Source: a gamma proteobacterium symbiont of Stewartia floridana
Lineage (GTDB): Bacteria; Pseudomonadota; Gammaproteobacteria; Chromatiales; Chromatiaceae
Direction: 5' to 3'
NCBI GenBank assembly: GCA_003676145.1
Contig: NAUB01000027.1
Coordinates: 62,001-126,000, forward strand
DNA length: 64,000 bases
Under the pieces are notes generated by a model. That model did no database searches and was not told the DNA's origin. It worked only from the letters and a program-made list of their open reading frames with translations. A program made the position numbers and the translations under genes. Within the stretch, counting starts at the first letter, position 1. Each line of letters begins with the position of its first letter. Of this stretch, positions 10,588 through 19,646 are shown in pieces.

Positions 10588-12261
10588 ATGACTAGTACAT
10601 CCGGTTTCACAATTCCGCGCGGTTGGCGAAGACCCGATGTGTTGCTGGCATCACTGGGTATCAACACCCTTGCCCTCGCCATGCCCATGGTGGTTCTGCA
10701 AGTCTATGACCGCATCATCCCCCATCAGGCGATGGGAACGTTCATGGCGTTGATGATCGGAATGCTGGGGGTGGTGATATTAGAATCGATGTTGAGAATT
10801 TTCAGGTCAGCAATACTTGCCTGGAGCGGCGCACGCTTTGAGCACAGGGAGAGCATGGACGCCATGCACCAGGTGCTGCATACCGACACCCTCGCCTTCA
10901 ATCGGGAGACCAGCGGAGACTATCTCACCCGTCTGCAGTCAGTCGAAGAGATCAATCAATTCTATTCCGGCCAATCCATGCTGCTGCTGATGGACTTCCC
11001 GTTTGTGATTCTCTTTTTGTCATTAATCTGGTTTATCAGTGGCGAACTGGTACAGATTCCACTCTTGCTGCTCGCCATTTTCGCGGCGGTTTCCATTGTG
11101 CTGGGACGTCAACTGCATAACGCCCTGAAGGCGAGAAATATCACCGATTCACGCAGACAGAACTTTCTAATCGAAGTTTTGAGCGGTATCCATACGGTGA
11201 AATCCATGGCCATGGAGGCATTGATGCTGCGGCGATATGAGCGACTGCAGGCGCAATCAGCTGAGAGCATCCGAAAACTGGCGCATATCAACAGCGTGGT
11301 GCAGGGTTTTGGCAGCACTTTTTCACAAGTCGCCATGGTCAGTTTCGTCAGTTTTGGCAGTCTGTCTGTGATTTCCGGGGATTTGACTGTCGGTGCACTC
11401 GCTGCCGGAACCATGCTCACGGGTCGGGTACTGCAACCCGGTCTGAAAGCGATGGGACTGTGGACCCAGTTTCAGAGTGTTCGCCTCTCTCTAGATCGAC
11501 GCCAGGAAATTGATCAGATGCCGACTGAGATATCCGGTGAGTACGACGGGCCGAAGCCGCTGCGAGGTGATATCAAAGTAGACAGCATCCACTTCCGTTA
11601 CCCGGGGCAGGAGCAGTGGTTACTGGAAGATCTGTCACTCCAGGTTCCAGCGGGGGGATCCGTCGGAATTACCGGTAACAATGGGACAGGAAAAAGCACC
11701 CTGATATCGATCATGACCGGATTCATGCACCCTCAACAGGGGGAGGTTCTACTGGACGGCCGCAACATCAAGGCCTATCGACAGGAGTTTCTGCGCCAAC
11801 AGATAGGCTTCATGCCTCAACACGGCATGCTCTATGAAGGCACGATCCTGGAGAACATGACCCTGTTTCGTGAAGGGGAAGCCATTGATCAGGCGATGGA
11901 GCTTTCCAGAGAACTGGGATTGGGCGAGATCATCGCACGCATGCCTGATGGGCTGGACACCCAGATCGGCGGTTCCGCTGTGAACTCCCTGTCAGAGGGC
12001 GTCAGGCAGAAGATCGTCATGGTGCGCTCACTGATCGGTCATCCCAATATCATTCTGTTCGATGACGCGAATGCCAACTTCGATATCAAGAATGATGCAA
12101 AACTGATGGCATTGATTAAAAAGATGAAGGGCAGCCGTACCCTGGTTATCGTTTCACACCGCCCCTCATTCCTGCGTATCTGTGACAAACAGTTTGAACT
12201 GCGCGATGGCCAGCTTCATGAGCAGCAGCAGCGCAAACTTAAAATGGTATTCAAAAAATGA
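10588..12261 (+). CDS. Type I secretion ABC exporter subunit 1, deviant Walker B
   Basis: A 557-residue fusion of an ABC exporter membrane domain (about residues 15-300) and an ATPase domain. It has Walker A GNNGTGKST (~363-371), a Q-loop in MPQHG, signature LSEG (~468) and H-loop SHRPS (~519). Walker B reads ILFDDANAN (~488), with Asp where the catalytic Glu normally stands. There is no N-terminal C39-like peptidase domain. Its stop overlaps the next gene's ATG by 4 bp (ATGA), so the pair is probably made together and works as a heterodimer. No convincing ribosome-binding site precedes the ATG, but the first membrane helix starts shortly after it, so a later start is unlikely. Likely role: inner-membrane motor exporting the divergent adhesin, acting with the HlyD-type protein and a TolC encoded elsewhere. 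Confidence 0.87.
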   Translation: MTSTSGFTIPRGWRRPDVLLASLGINTLALAMPMVVLQVYDRIIPHQAMGTFMALMIGMLGVVILESMLRIFRSAILAWSGARFEHRESMDAMHQVLHTDTLAFNRETSGDYLTRLQSVEEINQFYSGQSMLLLMDFPFVILFLSLIWFISGELVQIPLLLLAIFAAVSIVLGRQLHNALKARNITDSRRQNFLIEVLSGIHTVKSMAMEALMLRRYERLQAQSAESIRKLAHINSVVQGFGSTFSQVAMVSFVSFGSLSVISGDLTVGALAAGTMLTGRVLQPGLKAMGLWTQFQSVRLSLDRRQEIDQMPTEISGEYDGPKPLRGDIKVDSIHFRYPGQEQWLLEDLSLQVPAGGSVGITGNNGTGKSTLISIMTGFMHPQQGEVLLDGRNIKAYRQEFLRQQIGFMPQHGMLYEGTILENMTLFREGEAIDQAMELSRELGLGEIIARMPDGLDTQIGGSAVNSLSEGVRQKIVMVRSLIGHPNIILFDDANANFDIKNDAKLMALIKKMKGSRTLVIVSHRPSFLRICDKQFELRDGQLHEQQQRKLKMVFKK

Positions 12262-14417
12262 GCGGCGCAAAGCAAAAGCCGATTCTCAGTGAAATACTGG
12301 CGGATGCGCTCAGACATAACCGGCTGGATGATATTCATCTCGATTCCCCGTTTGCCGCCAGTCTGATGCCTCTGCTGAAAGCCTTGGGCTGGCACCACTA
12401 TGCACGTGAGCTGATCGAGGCACTCCCCCACTTCACAGATACCATCGACCTGGTCGATCTGCGCAACATTCTGGTCAACCTCGGCTATGAAAGCAGTGTT
12501 GAGAAAATCAATCTTCGGGATATCCGGGAGGAGCTCTACCCCTGTCTGTTTTTAGGTCGCAAAGGGGAAATTCTGGTCCTTGAAGAGCGTAAAAACGACA
12601 CCATCAGTTTCTACGATGCCAATAGCGGTGAACATAAAACACTTCCGGTAAAATCCCTCAAGGGTACGGCCTACTACTTCACCGACACTCACACTACCCA
12701 CGGGTTTGTTGAGACTGAATCGAGACAAGCCTGGTTTGCACGGTTGATGCGACGCTTTCAGGGACTGACCTGGCATCTGCTTTCAATGAGTTTTTTGATC
12801 AATCTGGTTGCACTGGCTGTGCCGCTGTTCATCATGTTGGTCTACGACAAGGTAATCGGGGCAAAATCGGTGGATGCCCTGCCCTGGATGGTAGCCGGGA
12901 TCGGCTCTGCACTACTCGCCGATATGGCATTGCGCTATCTGCGTGCTCGCGTGATCGGAAATATTGCCGGTCGTCTAGACTATTTGATCGGTGTCGAAAC
13001 CTTCAAACAGATTCTGCACCTGCCGCCACTGTTCACTGAACGCTCAACCATGGCCGCTCAACTCTCCAGGCTGAAACAGTTCGACTCTGTTCGGGACTTT
13101 TTCACCGGCCCGAATGCGACGCTGATCCTGGAACTGCCGTTTGTACTGATGTTTGTCATTGTGATTGGCTTCATTGCCGGACCGGTTGCACTCGTACCGG
13201 TTGTGATGCTGATGATCTACGCCGCCTTTGGTGCACTCTGGTTACCCGCAAGCGCTCACCGGGTTACCCATGCATCCGCATCCCGTACGGATAAACAGCG
13301 CATGCAGATTCAGACATTGAACGGGCGCTACGAGATCAAAGGCGTTGGTGGAGAGACCACCTGGTGGGAACGCTATCGTGAGTTTTCCGGTGAAGCGGTG
13401 ACGGCCAATTACCGCACCACTGTATCGAATGCGGTCATCACCTCATTTGCACAAGGGGCAATGAGTCTGTCGGGTGTTGCCGTGCTTGCCATCGGTACCT
13501 ACATGGTGATCGCAGGTTCCATGAGTATCGGAGCACTGATCGCCACCATGGCATTGATCTGGCGGGTTCTGGCACCGCTACAGAGCGCCTTTCTCAGTTT
13601 CAGCCGCTTCGAACAGGTCTCCAAAACCATACAGCAGATCAATCAGTTGATGAAACTCGATGTGGAGCGACATAGCGGCCGATCAGCGCTGATGCTTACC
13701 GAGCTAAAGGGACGTATCAATATCGATCGGGTCAGTTTTCGCTATGGACCGAATTACGACCCGGCACTGCTTGGAATTTCCATCCACGTTGAGCCAGGAG
13801 AGATGCTTGCGATCATGGGTGAAACCGGGTCCGGTAAATCCACATTGACCAAACTCATCGCGGGCATGTACAGACCACAAGCCGGCTCCCTCTCGATCGA
13901 TGAATTTGACATCAGGCAACTCAATGCCATGGACCTGCGTCGTGCCATTGCGTATGTACCGCAGAACCCCCATTTTTTCCACGGCACGGTTGCACAGAAC
14001 CTGAGGCTCAACAATGTCCTGGCCACCGATGATGAACTGCGACAGGCCTGTTCACAGGCAGGCATTCTCGAAGAGATCGAACGGCTGCCAAAGGGATTCG
14101 ACACCCGTATCGGTGACAACACAACAGAGCATTTACCACCAGGCCTGACCCGGGGACTGTCAATGGCAAGGGCTTTCTTGCGTCCCGCCCCGATTATTCT
14201 ACTCGATGAGCCAGGTGCCTCTCTGGATATCGAGAGTGATGAGCGCTTTATGCAACAGATTAAAAAACTCAAGGGTACAAAGACCATCATCATGGTCACC
14301 CACAGACCCAGCCACGTAAGACTGGCTGACAAAGTCATAGTACTGAATCAAGGCTCTGAGGTATTTGCCGGTGATCCGGACAAAGCGATCCAACTGGTTT
14401 TGGAGAGTGTGGCATGA
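12258..14417 (+). CDS. Type I secretion ABC exporter subunit 2, deviant signature motif
   Basis: A 719-residue ABC exporter. Residues ~1-150 resemble a non-catalytic C39-like (CLD) domain as found in adhesin/RTX exporters. The membrane domain spans ~165-460. The ATPase domain has Walker A GETGSGKST (~521), Q-loop VPQNP, Walker B IILLDEPG with the catalytic Glu (~646) and H-loop THRPS. The signature reads LPPG (~626) instead of LSGG. Combined with subunit 1 (normal signature, deviant Walker B), a heterodimer would have one complete and one degenerate ATP site. It overlaps both neighbours by 4 bp (ATGA), indicating translational coupling. Substrate assignment to the adhesin is by position. Confidence 0.88.
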   Translation: MSGAKQKPILSEILADALRHNRLDDIHLDSPFAASLMPLLKALGWHHYARELIEALPHFTDTIDLVDLRNILVNLGYESSVEKINLRDIREELYPCLFLGRKGEILVLEERKNDTISFYDANSGEHKTLPVKSLKGTAYYFTDTHTTHGFVETESRQAWFARLMRRFQGLTWHLLSMSFLINLVALAVPLFIMLVYDKVIGAKSVDALPWMVAGIGSALLADMALRYLRARVIGNIAGRLDYLIGVETFKQILHLPPLFTERSTMAAQLSRLKQFDSVRDFFTGPNATLILELPFVLMFVIVIGFIAGPVALVPVVMLMIYAAFGALWLPASAHRVTHASASRTDKQRMQIQTLNGRYEIKGVGGETTWWERYREFSGEAVTANYRTTVSNAVITSFAQGAMSLSGVAVLAIGTYMVIAGSMSIGALIATMALIWRVLAPLQSAFLSFSRFEQVSKTIQQINQLMKLDVERHSGRSALMLTELKGRINIDRVSFRYGPNYDPALLGISIHVEPGEMLAIMGETGSGKSTLTKLIAGMYRPQAGSLSIDEFDIRQLNAMDLRRAIAYVPQNPHFFHGTVAQNLRLNNVLATDDELRQACSQAGILEEIERLPKGFDTRIGDNTTEHLPPGLTRGLSMARAFLRPAPIILLDEPGASLDIESDERFMQQIKKLKGTKTIIMVTHRPSHVRLADKVIVLNQGSEVFAGDPDKAIQLVLESVA

Positions 14418-15769
14418 AAGAAGACAGCATCGTTTTTGCTCAGGAGAGTACGGCTGGATTACCCAGAGCAAGAGCACACTACCTGGCGCAGGCCATCCGG
14501 CTTGAAGAGGTGACCCCCTCCCGCACACTGAGTGCCGCAATCGTTGTCAGTATCTTTCTGTTTGTCTCTCTGCTCTTCTGGGGAGCACAGACCAGGATCA
14601 GTGAAGTCGCCATCGCCGACGGTGAGGTGATCCCCTCAGATCTGATCATCAACATTCAACATCTTGAAGGGGGTATTGTCAGACAACTGCATGTTCGTAA
14701 TGGGGACCAGGTGGAACAAGGTGATACGCTGGTCAACTTCTCTCCATCATCATCTCAATCGGAACTGCAGCAGATGCTGACCCGCAAAGCCAGTTTGCAA
14801 CTGCAGGGAGAGCGGCTGCAGGCGTTGGTGGAAAATCGTGGTCCGGACTTCAGCAGCTTGCAGAGCGAACACCCGGATCTTGCAGCCAAGCAGAAGACCA
14901 TATACCTGGCACAGGTGAATGGCCTGGAGAGCGAACTCGCAGTCATCGAAAGCCAGATCAGCCAACGAAAAAATGAACTGACCCGTCAACGGAACCAGGT
15001 CAAAGCCCTGCGAAAAGAGTTGACCATCTACAAGGAGCAGGTCTCGATCAGACAATCCCTGGCGGAGAAAGGGACGGTTTCGCGTACAGAACTGCTGAGT
15101 GCACGTTCGCGCCTGGCAGAGGCTGAAAGTGAACTGAGAAAAACGGTGGATGGCATTGCCGTTGCCAAGACAGAGCTGGAAGAGAGCAAACAGCGCAAGT
15201 TGGAGCTTTTCAGCAGACACAACAAAGAGATCGAACTGGAAGCCGGTAGCGTTGCCTCGGAGCTGGCAGAAGTGGAAGGCACCCTGATCCGTTTACGAGA
15301 CCGTTTTGATCGACTGCAGGTAAAGGCGCCGATTGACGGTATTGTCAAAGGGCTGATGATCAACAGTAACAACGCCGTGGTTGCACCCGGTGAAGTGATC
15401 ATGCAGTTGGTGCCGGTTGAAGACGAACTGATTGTTGAGGCGAAAATCCTCCCCCAGGATATCGGACACGTGCATATCGATCAGCCTGCGGAATTAAAAT
15501 TCACCAGTTACGATTCATCCCGCTTCGGCAGTCTGCAGGGCAAGGTGCACAAGATTTCCGCCTCCACCTACCTGGATCAGGAACAGAACCCCTACTATCG
15601 GGCTGAAGTCATTCTCGATCGGAACTATCTGGGCAACAACCCGGATCAGTTGAAGATTCTGCCAGGCATGACCGTCACAGCAGAGATTCGCACCGGAGAA
15701 AAAACCATTCTGGACTACCTGATGAGGCCGGTCAGCCGAGGTATGGATAGCGCCTTCAGAGAGCGTTGA
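14414..15769 (+). CDS. HlyD-family membrane fusion (adaptor) protein of type I secretion
   Basis: A 451-residue periplasmic adaptor. It has a short cytoplasmic N-terminus, one membrane helix at residues ~39-57, a lipoyl/beta-barrel part starting at IADGEVIPSD and continuing through QHLEGGIVRQLHV, a long alpha-helical hairpin (~105-280, heptad-rich), and the returning barrel (VKAPIDGIVKGL). This is the usual order for HlyD/LapC-type proteins, which link the ABC motor to TolC. It begins in a 4-bp overlap with the second ABC gene and closes the operon. No outer-membrane TolC gene follows. Confidence 0.92.
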   Translation: MKEDSIVFAQESTAGLPRARAHYLAQAIRLEEVTPSRTLSAAIVVSIFLFVSLLFWGAQTRISEVAIADGEVIPSDLIINIQHLEGGIVRQLHVRNGDQVEQGDTLVNFSPSSSQSELQQMLTRKASLQLQGERLQALVENRGPDFSSLQSEHPDLAAKQKTIYLAQVNGLESELAVIESQISQRKNELTRQRNQVKALRKELTIYKEQVSIRQSLAEKGTVSRTELLSARSRLAEAESELRKTVDGIAVAKTELEESKQRKLELFSRHNKEIELEAGSVASELAEVEGTLIRLRDRFDRLQVKAPIDGIVKGLMINSNNAVVAPGEVIMQLVPVEDELIVEAKILPQDIGHVHIDQPAELKFTSYDSSRFGSLQGKVHKISASTYLDQEQNPYYRAEVILDRNYLGNNPDQLKILPGMTVTAEIRTGEKTILDYLMRPVSRGMDSAFRER

Positions 15770-16024
15770 TCGATCCAAATCCGTTGCCAACGAATGGTTT
15801 GGGTTTCTCAATGGAAATTGAGCAACCACGGTTTGGGGTGCATCGGCCACCCGGGCGAATACCCGACTCCCAAAAAAGCCAAAGGGTCTCCTGCAATAAG
15901 CGCAACCGATCGGTTTGAAGACTACGACTATTAAGCAACTTTCAAATAAGAACGCCATTCGTTTTTCACATCGATCTGTTAAGATGAGCAGAGACTAGGG
16001 ACTGTTAATCAAGGAGACTAGAAA

Positions 16025-16525
16025 ATGAAAAGGATTTCCCGGCTATTGCTATTGGCCACTCTCTGTACCACGTATCTATCCCCCGCTTTCGCACAACAGA
16101 TCAATCAACCCTCACTGGAAAGTCTGAAGACAACCCTGAAAACAGCTTCAAATGATGGCCTGACACTGTTGAGTCACTCAAAATCCTGCTTTGACAAAGT
16201 CAACAACGAAGCGAGCTTCAATCAGTGTGTATCAGCCATACCTGAAAAACTGCAACCCGATATATTGAAGCTGTTCGCTTCGTCTACGAATCTTCTCAAC
16301 TTGAGATCGGAATCTGACAAGCGCCTCTCATATTCACAAAGCAACAATCAGAAGATCGTGGACTATCTGGAATCTGCCATTAACAGCATCTCCACGATGC
16401 TGACCTGTATCGACCACAGCATCGACTCGAATCAGTTGCTGCGTTGTATCGACCGGAAACAGCCCGCAAGAAGTGCCCAACAGACCAGCAATCGAGCATC
16501 CGGCAGCCTGAGTGAAGATTGGTGA
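16025..16525 (+). CDS. Small secreted protein of unknown function with duplicated CX12C
   Basis: A 166-residue protein with a clear Sec signal peptide (MKRISRLLLLA..., cleavage likely after AFA, about residue 23). The mature part is helical and polar. It carries two similar cysteine pairs, each Cys-12 residues-Cys, which suggests an internal duplication with two disulfide-pinned helices. An AAGGAG-type ribosome site precedes the ATG. No family was recognised. It stands alone between the secretion operon and a SulP gene; the tail after the CX12C region is Ser/Gln-rich. Confidence 0.75.
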   Translation: MKRISRLLLLATLCTTYLSPAFAQQINQPSLESLKTTLKTASNDGLTLLSHSKSCFDKVNNEASFNQCVSAIPEKLQPDILKLFASSTNLLNLRSESDKRLSYSQSNNQKIVDYLESAINSISTMLTCIDHSIDSNQLLRCIDRKQPARSAQQTSNRASGSLSEDW

Positions 16526-16937
16526 CAGCCGCTCACAGAACAGATAGCGCCCCAGGCTGAGTTCGATACCCGACCGGATGGATCAAAAATCCAGATGCAA
16601 TCAAGCCGCAAAGCGGATCATTTGCATCTGGGGCTGATTCGAATCGGTCTGTCCGGATCAAGCCGTCGTGTAACGCTCCAACCAGTTCTTTGATCAGACC
16701 TCGGAACAGCCGCTTTACTGAGCTTGGCGTTGATTATCCGGTCTGTAGAGAACCAATACTCACCGCACTGGAATTGCCAAGACTCGATCAATGGCTCAGG
16801 CAAAATTTCAGGCTGGCCATCCTCAAGCAGAGAAAACCAGGGGGCGAAAGACGAAAATATCGACAGTTTGAGGTTACCTACATTAGTTTTTCCTGATATA
16901 CTTCTGCGCTTTTTGCCGACCCCCCAAGAGAAATCCC
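16526..16937. other. Intergenic region with a nested hairpin and a promoter
   Basis: No gene was seen. A long hairpin (10-bp stem CCAGATGCAA at 16591-16600 with TTGCATCTGG at 16622-16631) contains a second small stem (CCGC/GCGG, 16606-16616). Without a T-tract it looks more like a structured repeat than a standard terminator. A plausible sigma70 promoter for the SulP gene has an extended -10, TGATATACT (TATACT 16897-16902), and a weak -35 TTACCT at 16874, spacing 17. Confidence 0.45.
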
Positions 16938-18494
16938 ATGTTTCAACTGACCTGCCCGGGAAAACAGTGTGTTAAGAATGATGTGCTGTCGGGCCTGACC
17001 GTAGCCCTAGCCCTTGTCCCGGAAGCGGTGGCCTTTGCATTCGTCGCCGGCGTGACTCCCCTGACAGGCCTCTACGCTGCGTTCATGATGGGTATCATCA
17101 CCGCCATCATCGGCGGCCGTCCCGGCATGATCTCGGGTGCTACCGGAGCCATGGCGGTGGTTATGGTTGCACTGGTCGCTGAGCATGGTGTGGAGTATCT
17201 GTTTGCGGCGGTTCTGCTTGCCGGTCTGATTCAGGTTGGCGCGGGCATACTCCGGCTCGGCAAGTTCATCCGTATGGTGCCCCACCCGGTGATGCTTGGA
17301 TTTGTCAACGGACTGGCAATCGTGATCTTTCTCGCCCAGTTAAAACAGTTTCAAGTCCCTGATTTAGATGGGAATATGGTATGGCTCTCAGGAGCATCCC
17401 TGTGGACCATGCTGGGCCTGATCGGGCTCACCATGGCGATCATTCACTATCTACCGAAACTGACCTCCGCAATTCCTGCTTCTCTGGTTGCGATTGTCAC
17501 AATCACTCTGCTGGCAACCCTGTTCGACCTCGATGCAAGGACGGTTCAGGATGTTCTGCAGGACCTGTCCGGAGATCCGAACGCCACCATCGCGGGAGGA
17601 CTCCCCTCTTTCCATATCCCGATGGTCCCTCTGACCCTTGAGACCCTGCATATCATTCTGCCCTATTCGGTCATTCTCGCCGGGGTCGGCCTGATCGAGT
17701 CCCTGCTGACCATGACGCTGATCGATGAACTGACAGAGACCAGGGGACGGGGTAACAGGGAGTGTATCGGCCAGGGTATCGGCAATACGGTTAACGGGCT
17801 GTTCGGTGGCATGGGCGGCTGCGCCATGATCGGTCAGAGTATGATCAACATCAATTCCGGAGGACGTGGACGACTCTCCGGAATTTCCGCCGCACTTTTC
17901 CTGCTGCTGTTCATCCTGGTGGGTTCCAGCCTGATCGAAGAGATCCCGATTGCAGCGCTCGTGGGCGTCATGTTTATCGTCGTCTTAGGCACCTTTGAGT
18001 GGGCCAGCTTCAGGCTGCTGGGCAGAATACCCATCGCTGATACCTTTGTTGGCATACTGGTCGCTGTAGTCACAGTACTGACCGATCTGGCCATTGCCGT
18101 GGTGGTCGGTGTGATTGTTTCTGCCTTGGTATTTGCCTGGCAGCATGCCAAGCAGATGATTGCCGAGATCAGGGTTGATGAGTATGGCATCAAATACTAT
18201 CACCTGAAGGGTCCGCTGTTTTTCGGCTCAGTACAGAACTTCGCAGACCTGTTTGATCCGAAAAACGATCCTCAGGAGGTTATCGTGGACTTTGCTGATG
18301 CCCGGGTTTTCGACCACTCAGGCCTTGAAGCCATTGATAGCCTTGCAGAGCGCTACATGCGCGAACAGAAGACTCTGCACATCCGCCATCTCAGCCAGGA
18401 GTGTCAGAATTTGCTGGTGAAGGCCGGGGACCTGGTAGAGGTCAATATGATGGAGGATCCTGTCTATAGAGTGGCCGATGATCGACTGGGTTGA
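16938..18494 (+). CDS. SulP-family anion transporter with STAS domain
   Basis: A 518-residue inner-membrane transporter. The N-terminal ~390 residues form the SulP membrane domain ([24 protein letters not shown] near the start; [20 protein letters not shown] typical of the second half). A cytoplasmic STAS domain fills ~405-510. SulP proteins move sulfate, bicarbonate or other anions, usually coupled to Na+ or H+; the substrate cannot be read from sequence. Length is typical. It sits alone after a likely promoter. A bicarbonate role would suit an autotroph, but this is only an inference. Confidence 0.88.
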   Translation: MFQLTCPGKQCVKNDVLSGLTVALALVPEAVAFAFVAGVTPLTGLYAAFMMGIITAIIGGRPGMISGATGAMAVVMVALVAEHGVEYLFAAVLLAGLIQVGAGILRLGKFIRMVPHPVMLGFVNGLAIVIFLAQLKQFQVPDLDGNMVWLSGASLWTMLGLIGLTMAIIHYLPKLTSAIPASLVAIVTITLLATLFDLDARTVQDVLQDLSGDPNATIAGGLPSFHIPMVPLTLETLHIILPYSVILAGVGLIESLLTMTLIDELTETRGRGNRECIGQGIGNTVNGLFGGMGGCAMIGQSMININSGGRGRLSGISAALFLLLFILVGSSLIEEIPIAALVGVMFIVVLGTFEWASFRLLGRIPIADTFVGILVAVVTVLTDLAIAVVVGVIVSALVFAWQHAKQMIAEIRVDEYGIKYYHLKGPLFFGSVQNFADLFDPKNDPQEVIVDFADARVFDHSGLEAIDSLAERYMREQKTLHIRHLSQECQNLLVKAGDLVEVNMMEDPVYRVADDRLG

Positions 18495-18767
18495 TATCGA
18501 CGCCACCCAAGCCACTGGCAGATTCCCACGCGCCGAGTATGGTTTTTTTGTTTATTATCTGATAGTTACGCTAAATTTGGGCACACTTCATTATTAATTA
18601 ATATCGACTACTATTTGGTTATAGCCAGTACGGGTCAAAAGGAGTCGCAGGAGATATAAAAAAAATCCTGCTTATACATTAAGTTACCTGTATTCCGGCC
18701 GCTAACCATAGACTAGAATGTCTATTCTGGTTGTAGCGAGCCACCATCGGACTTATTGATTGCTCCC

Positions 18768-19646
18768 ATGGAAAATTTAGTCGAAACAAACCATCTTGTT
18801 CGTTTTGCGCGACAAGCGATCGTTGTCCTATTGCTTGTTTTTTGTGAGTTTCTCAATTCTGCCTGGGCCGATCCCCTGGTCGTTGGCGTTTTTCCCAGAC
18901 GGGATGCTGCCGTCACAGCAAAATTGTTTCGCCCCCTTGCACAACATCTGGAAAAGCAGCTTGATCGAAAGGTAAAACTGGAACTCTCCCCTACTTTTGA
19001 AGTTTTTCTGAAGCGCCTGAAAGAGAGGCGATACGATCTTGTGCATCTCAACCAGTTTGAGTACATCAATGCCAATAAAGAGCTGGATTATATTGTCATC
19101 GCACAGAATGAAGAGTTTGGTGAGCGCACCATTCGTGGCGCGCTATTTGTCAGAAAGGACTCAGGAATCAATGATACCAGTCAGTTGAAGGATAAGAAGA
19201 TCCTCTTTGGTGGTGGACCGAGAGCCATGATGAGTTATATCGTGCCTACCTATCTGTTAAGGCAGAGAGGACTGATGGAAGGCGACTATACAGAGACCTA
19301 TGCCTCCAATCCACCAAACGCGGTCTTGGCAACATTTCAAAAACAGGCTGATGCCGGTGGAGCAGGTGAAGTAGTAGCCCGCTTGCCACTAGTCAAAAAG
19401 AAGATCGATGTTAGTGAAATGACAACACTTGCCGTCAGCGAACCCCTTCCACATCTTCCTTGGGCGGTCAAACAGGAGATGGATGAAGATCTCAGGGGTA
19501 AAATTACTGATTTACTTCTGGGGCTGAAAAACAGTCCTGAAGGTAAAAAAATTCTTAAGTCTGCACGCCTAAGTGCAATTAACCCTGCATCAGATGCAGA
19601 GTACGACTCACACCGTGTGATTATTGATTTTGTCTATGCCAATTGA
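18768..19646 (+). CDS. PhnD-like periplasmic substrate-binding protein
   Basis: A 292-residue secreted binding protein of the phosphate/phosphite/phosphonate (PhnD) type. The start chosen is the ATG at 18768; an in-frame TTG lies 12 nt upstream. A signal peptide is evident (hydrophobic VVLLLVFCEFLNSAWA, then DPLVVGVFPRRDAAV). The fold markers LVHLNQFEYI and GGGPRAMMSYIVP fit type-2 periplasmic binding proteins. No ABC transporter genes follow; the next gene is a membrane GGDEF/EAL protein that it overlaps by 11 bp. This suggests it presents a ligand to that sensor rather than feeding an importer. The ligand is unknown. Confidence 0.82.
   Translation: MENLVETNHLVRFARQAIVVLLLVFCEFLNSAWADPLVVGVFPRRDAAVTAKLFRPLAQHLEKQLDRKVKLELSPTFEVFLKRLKERRYDLVHLNQFEYINANKELDYIVIAQNEEFGERTIRGALFVRKDSGINDTSQLKDKKILFGGGPRAMMSYIVPTYLLRQRGLMEGDYTETYASNPPNAVLATFQKQADAGGAGEVVARLPLVKKKIDVSEMTTLAVSEPLPHLPWAVKQEMDEDLRGKITDLLLGLKNSPEGKKILKSARLSAINPASDAEYDSHRVIIDFVYAN

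Noticed and set aside
18756-18767. TTG start for the PhnD-like gene
   Set aside because: The ATG at 18768 gives a complete signal peptide; the TTG adds four residues without a ribosome site.
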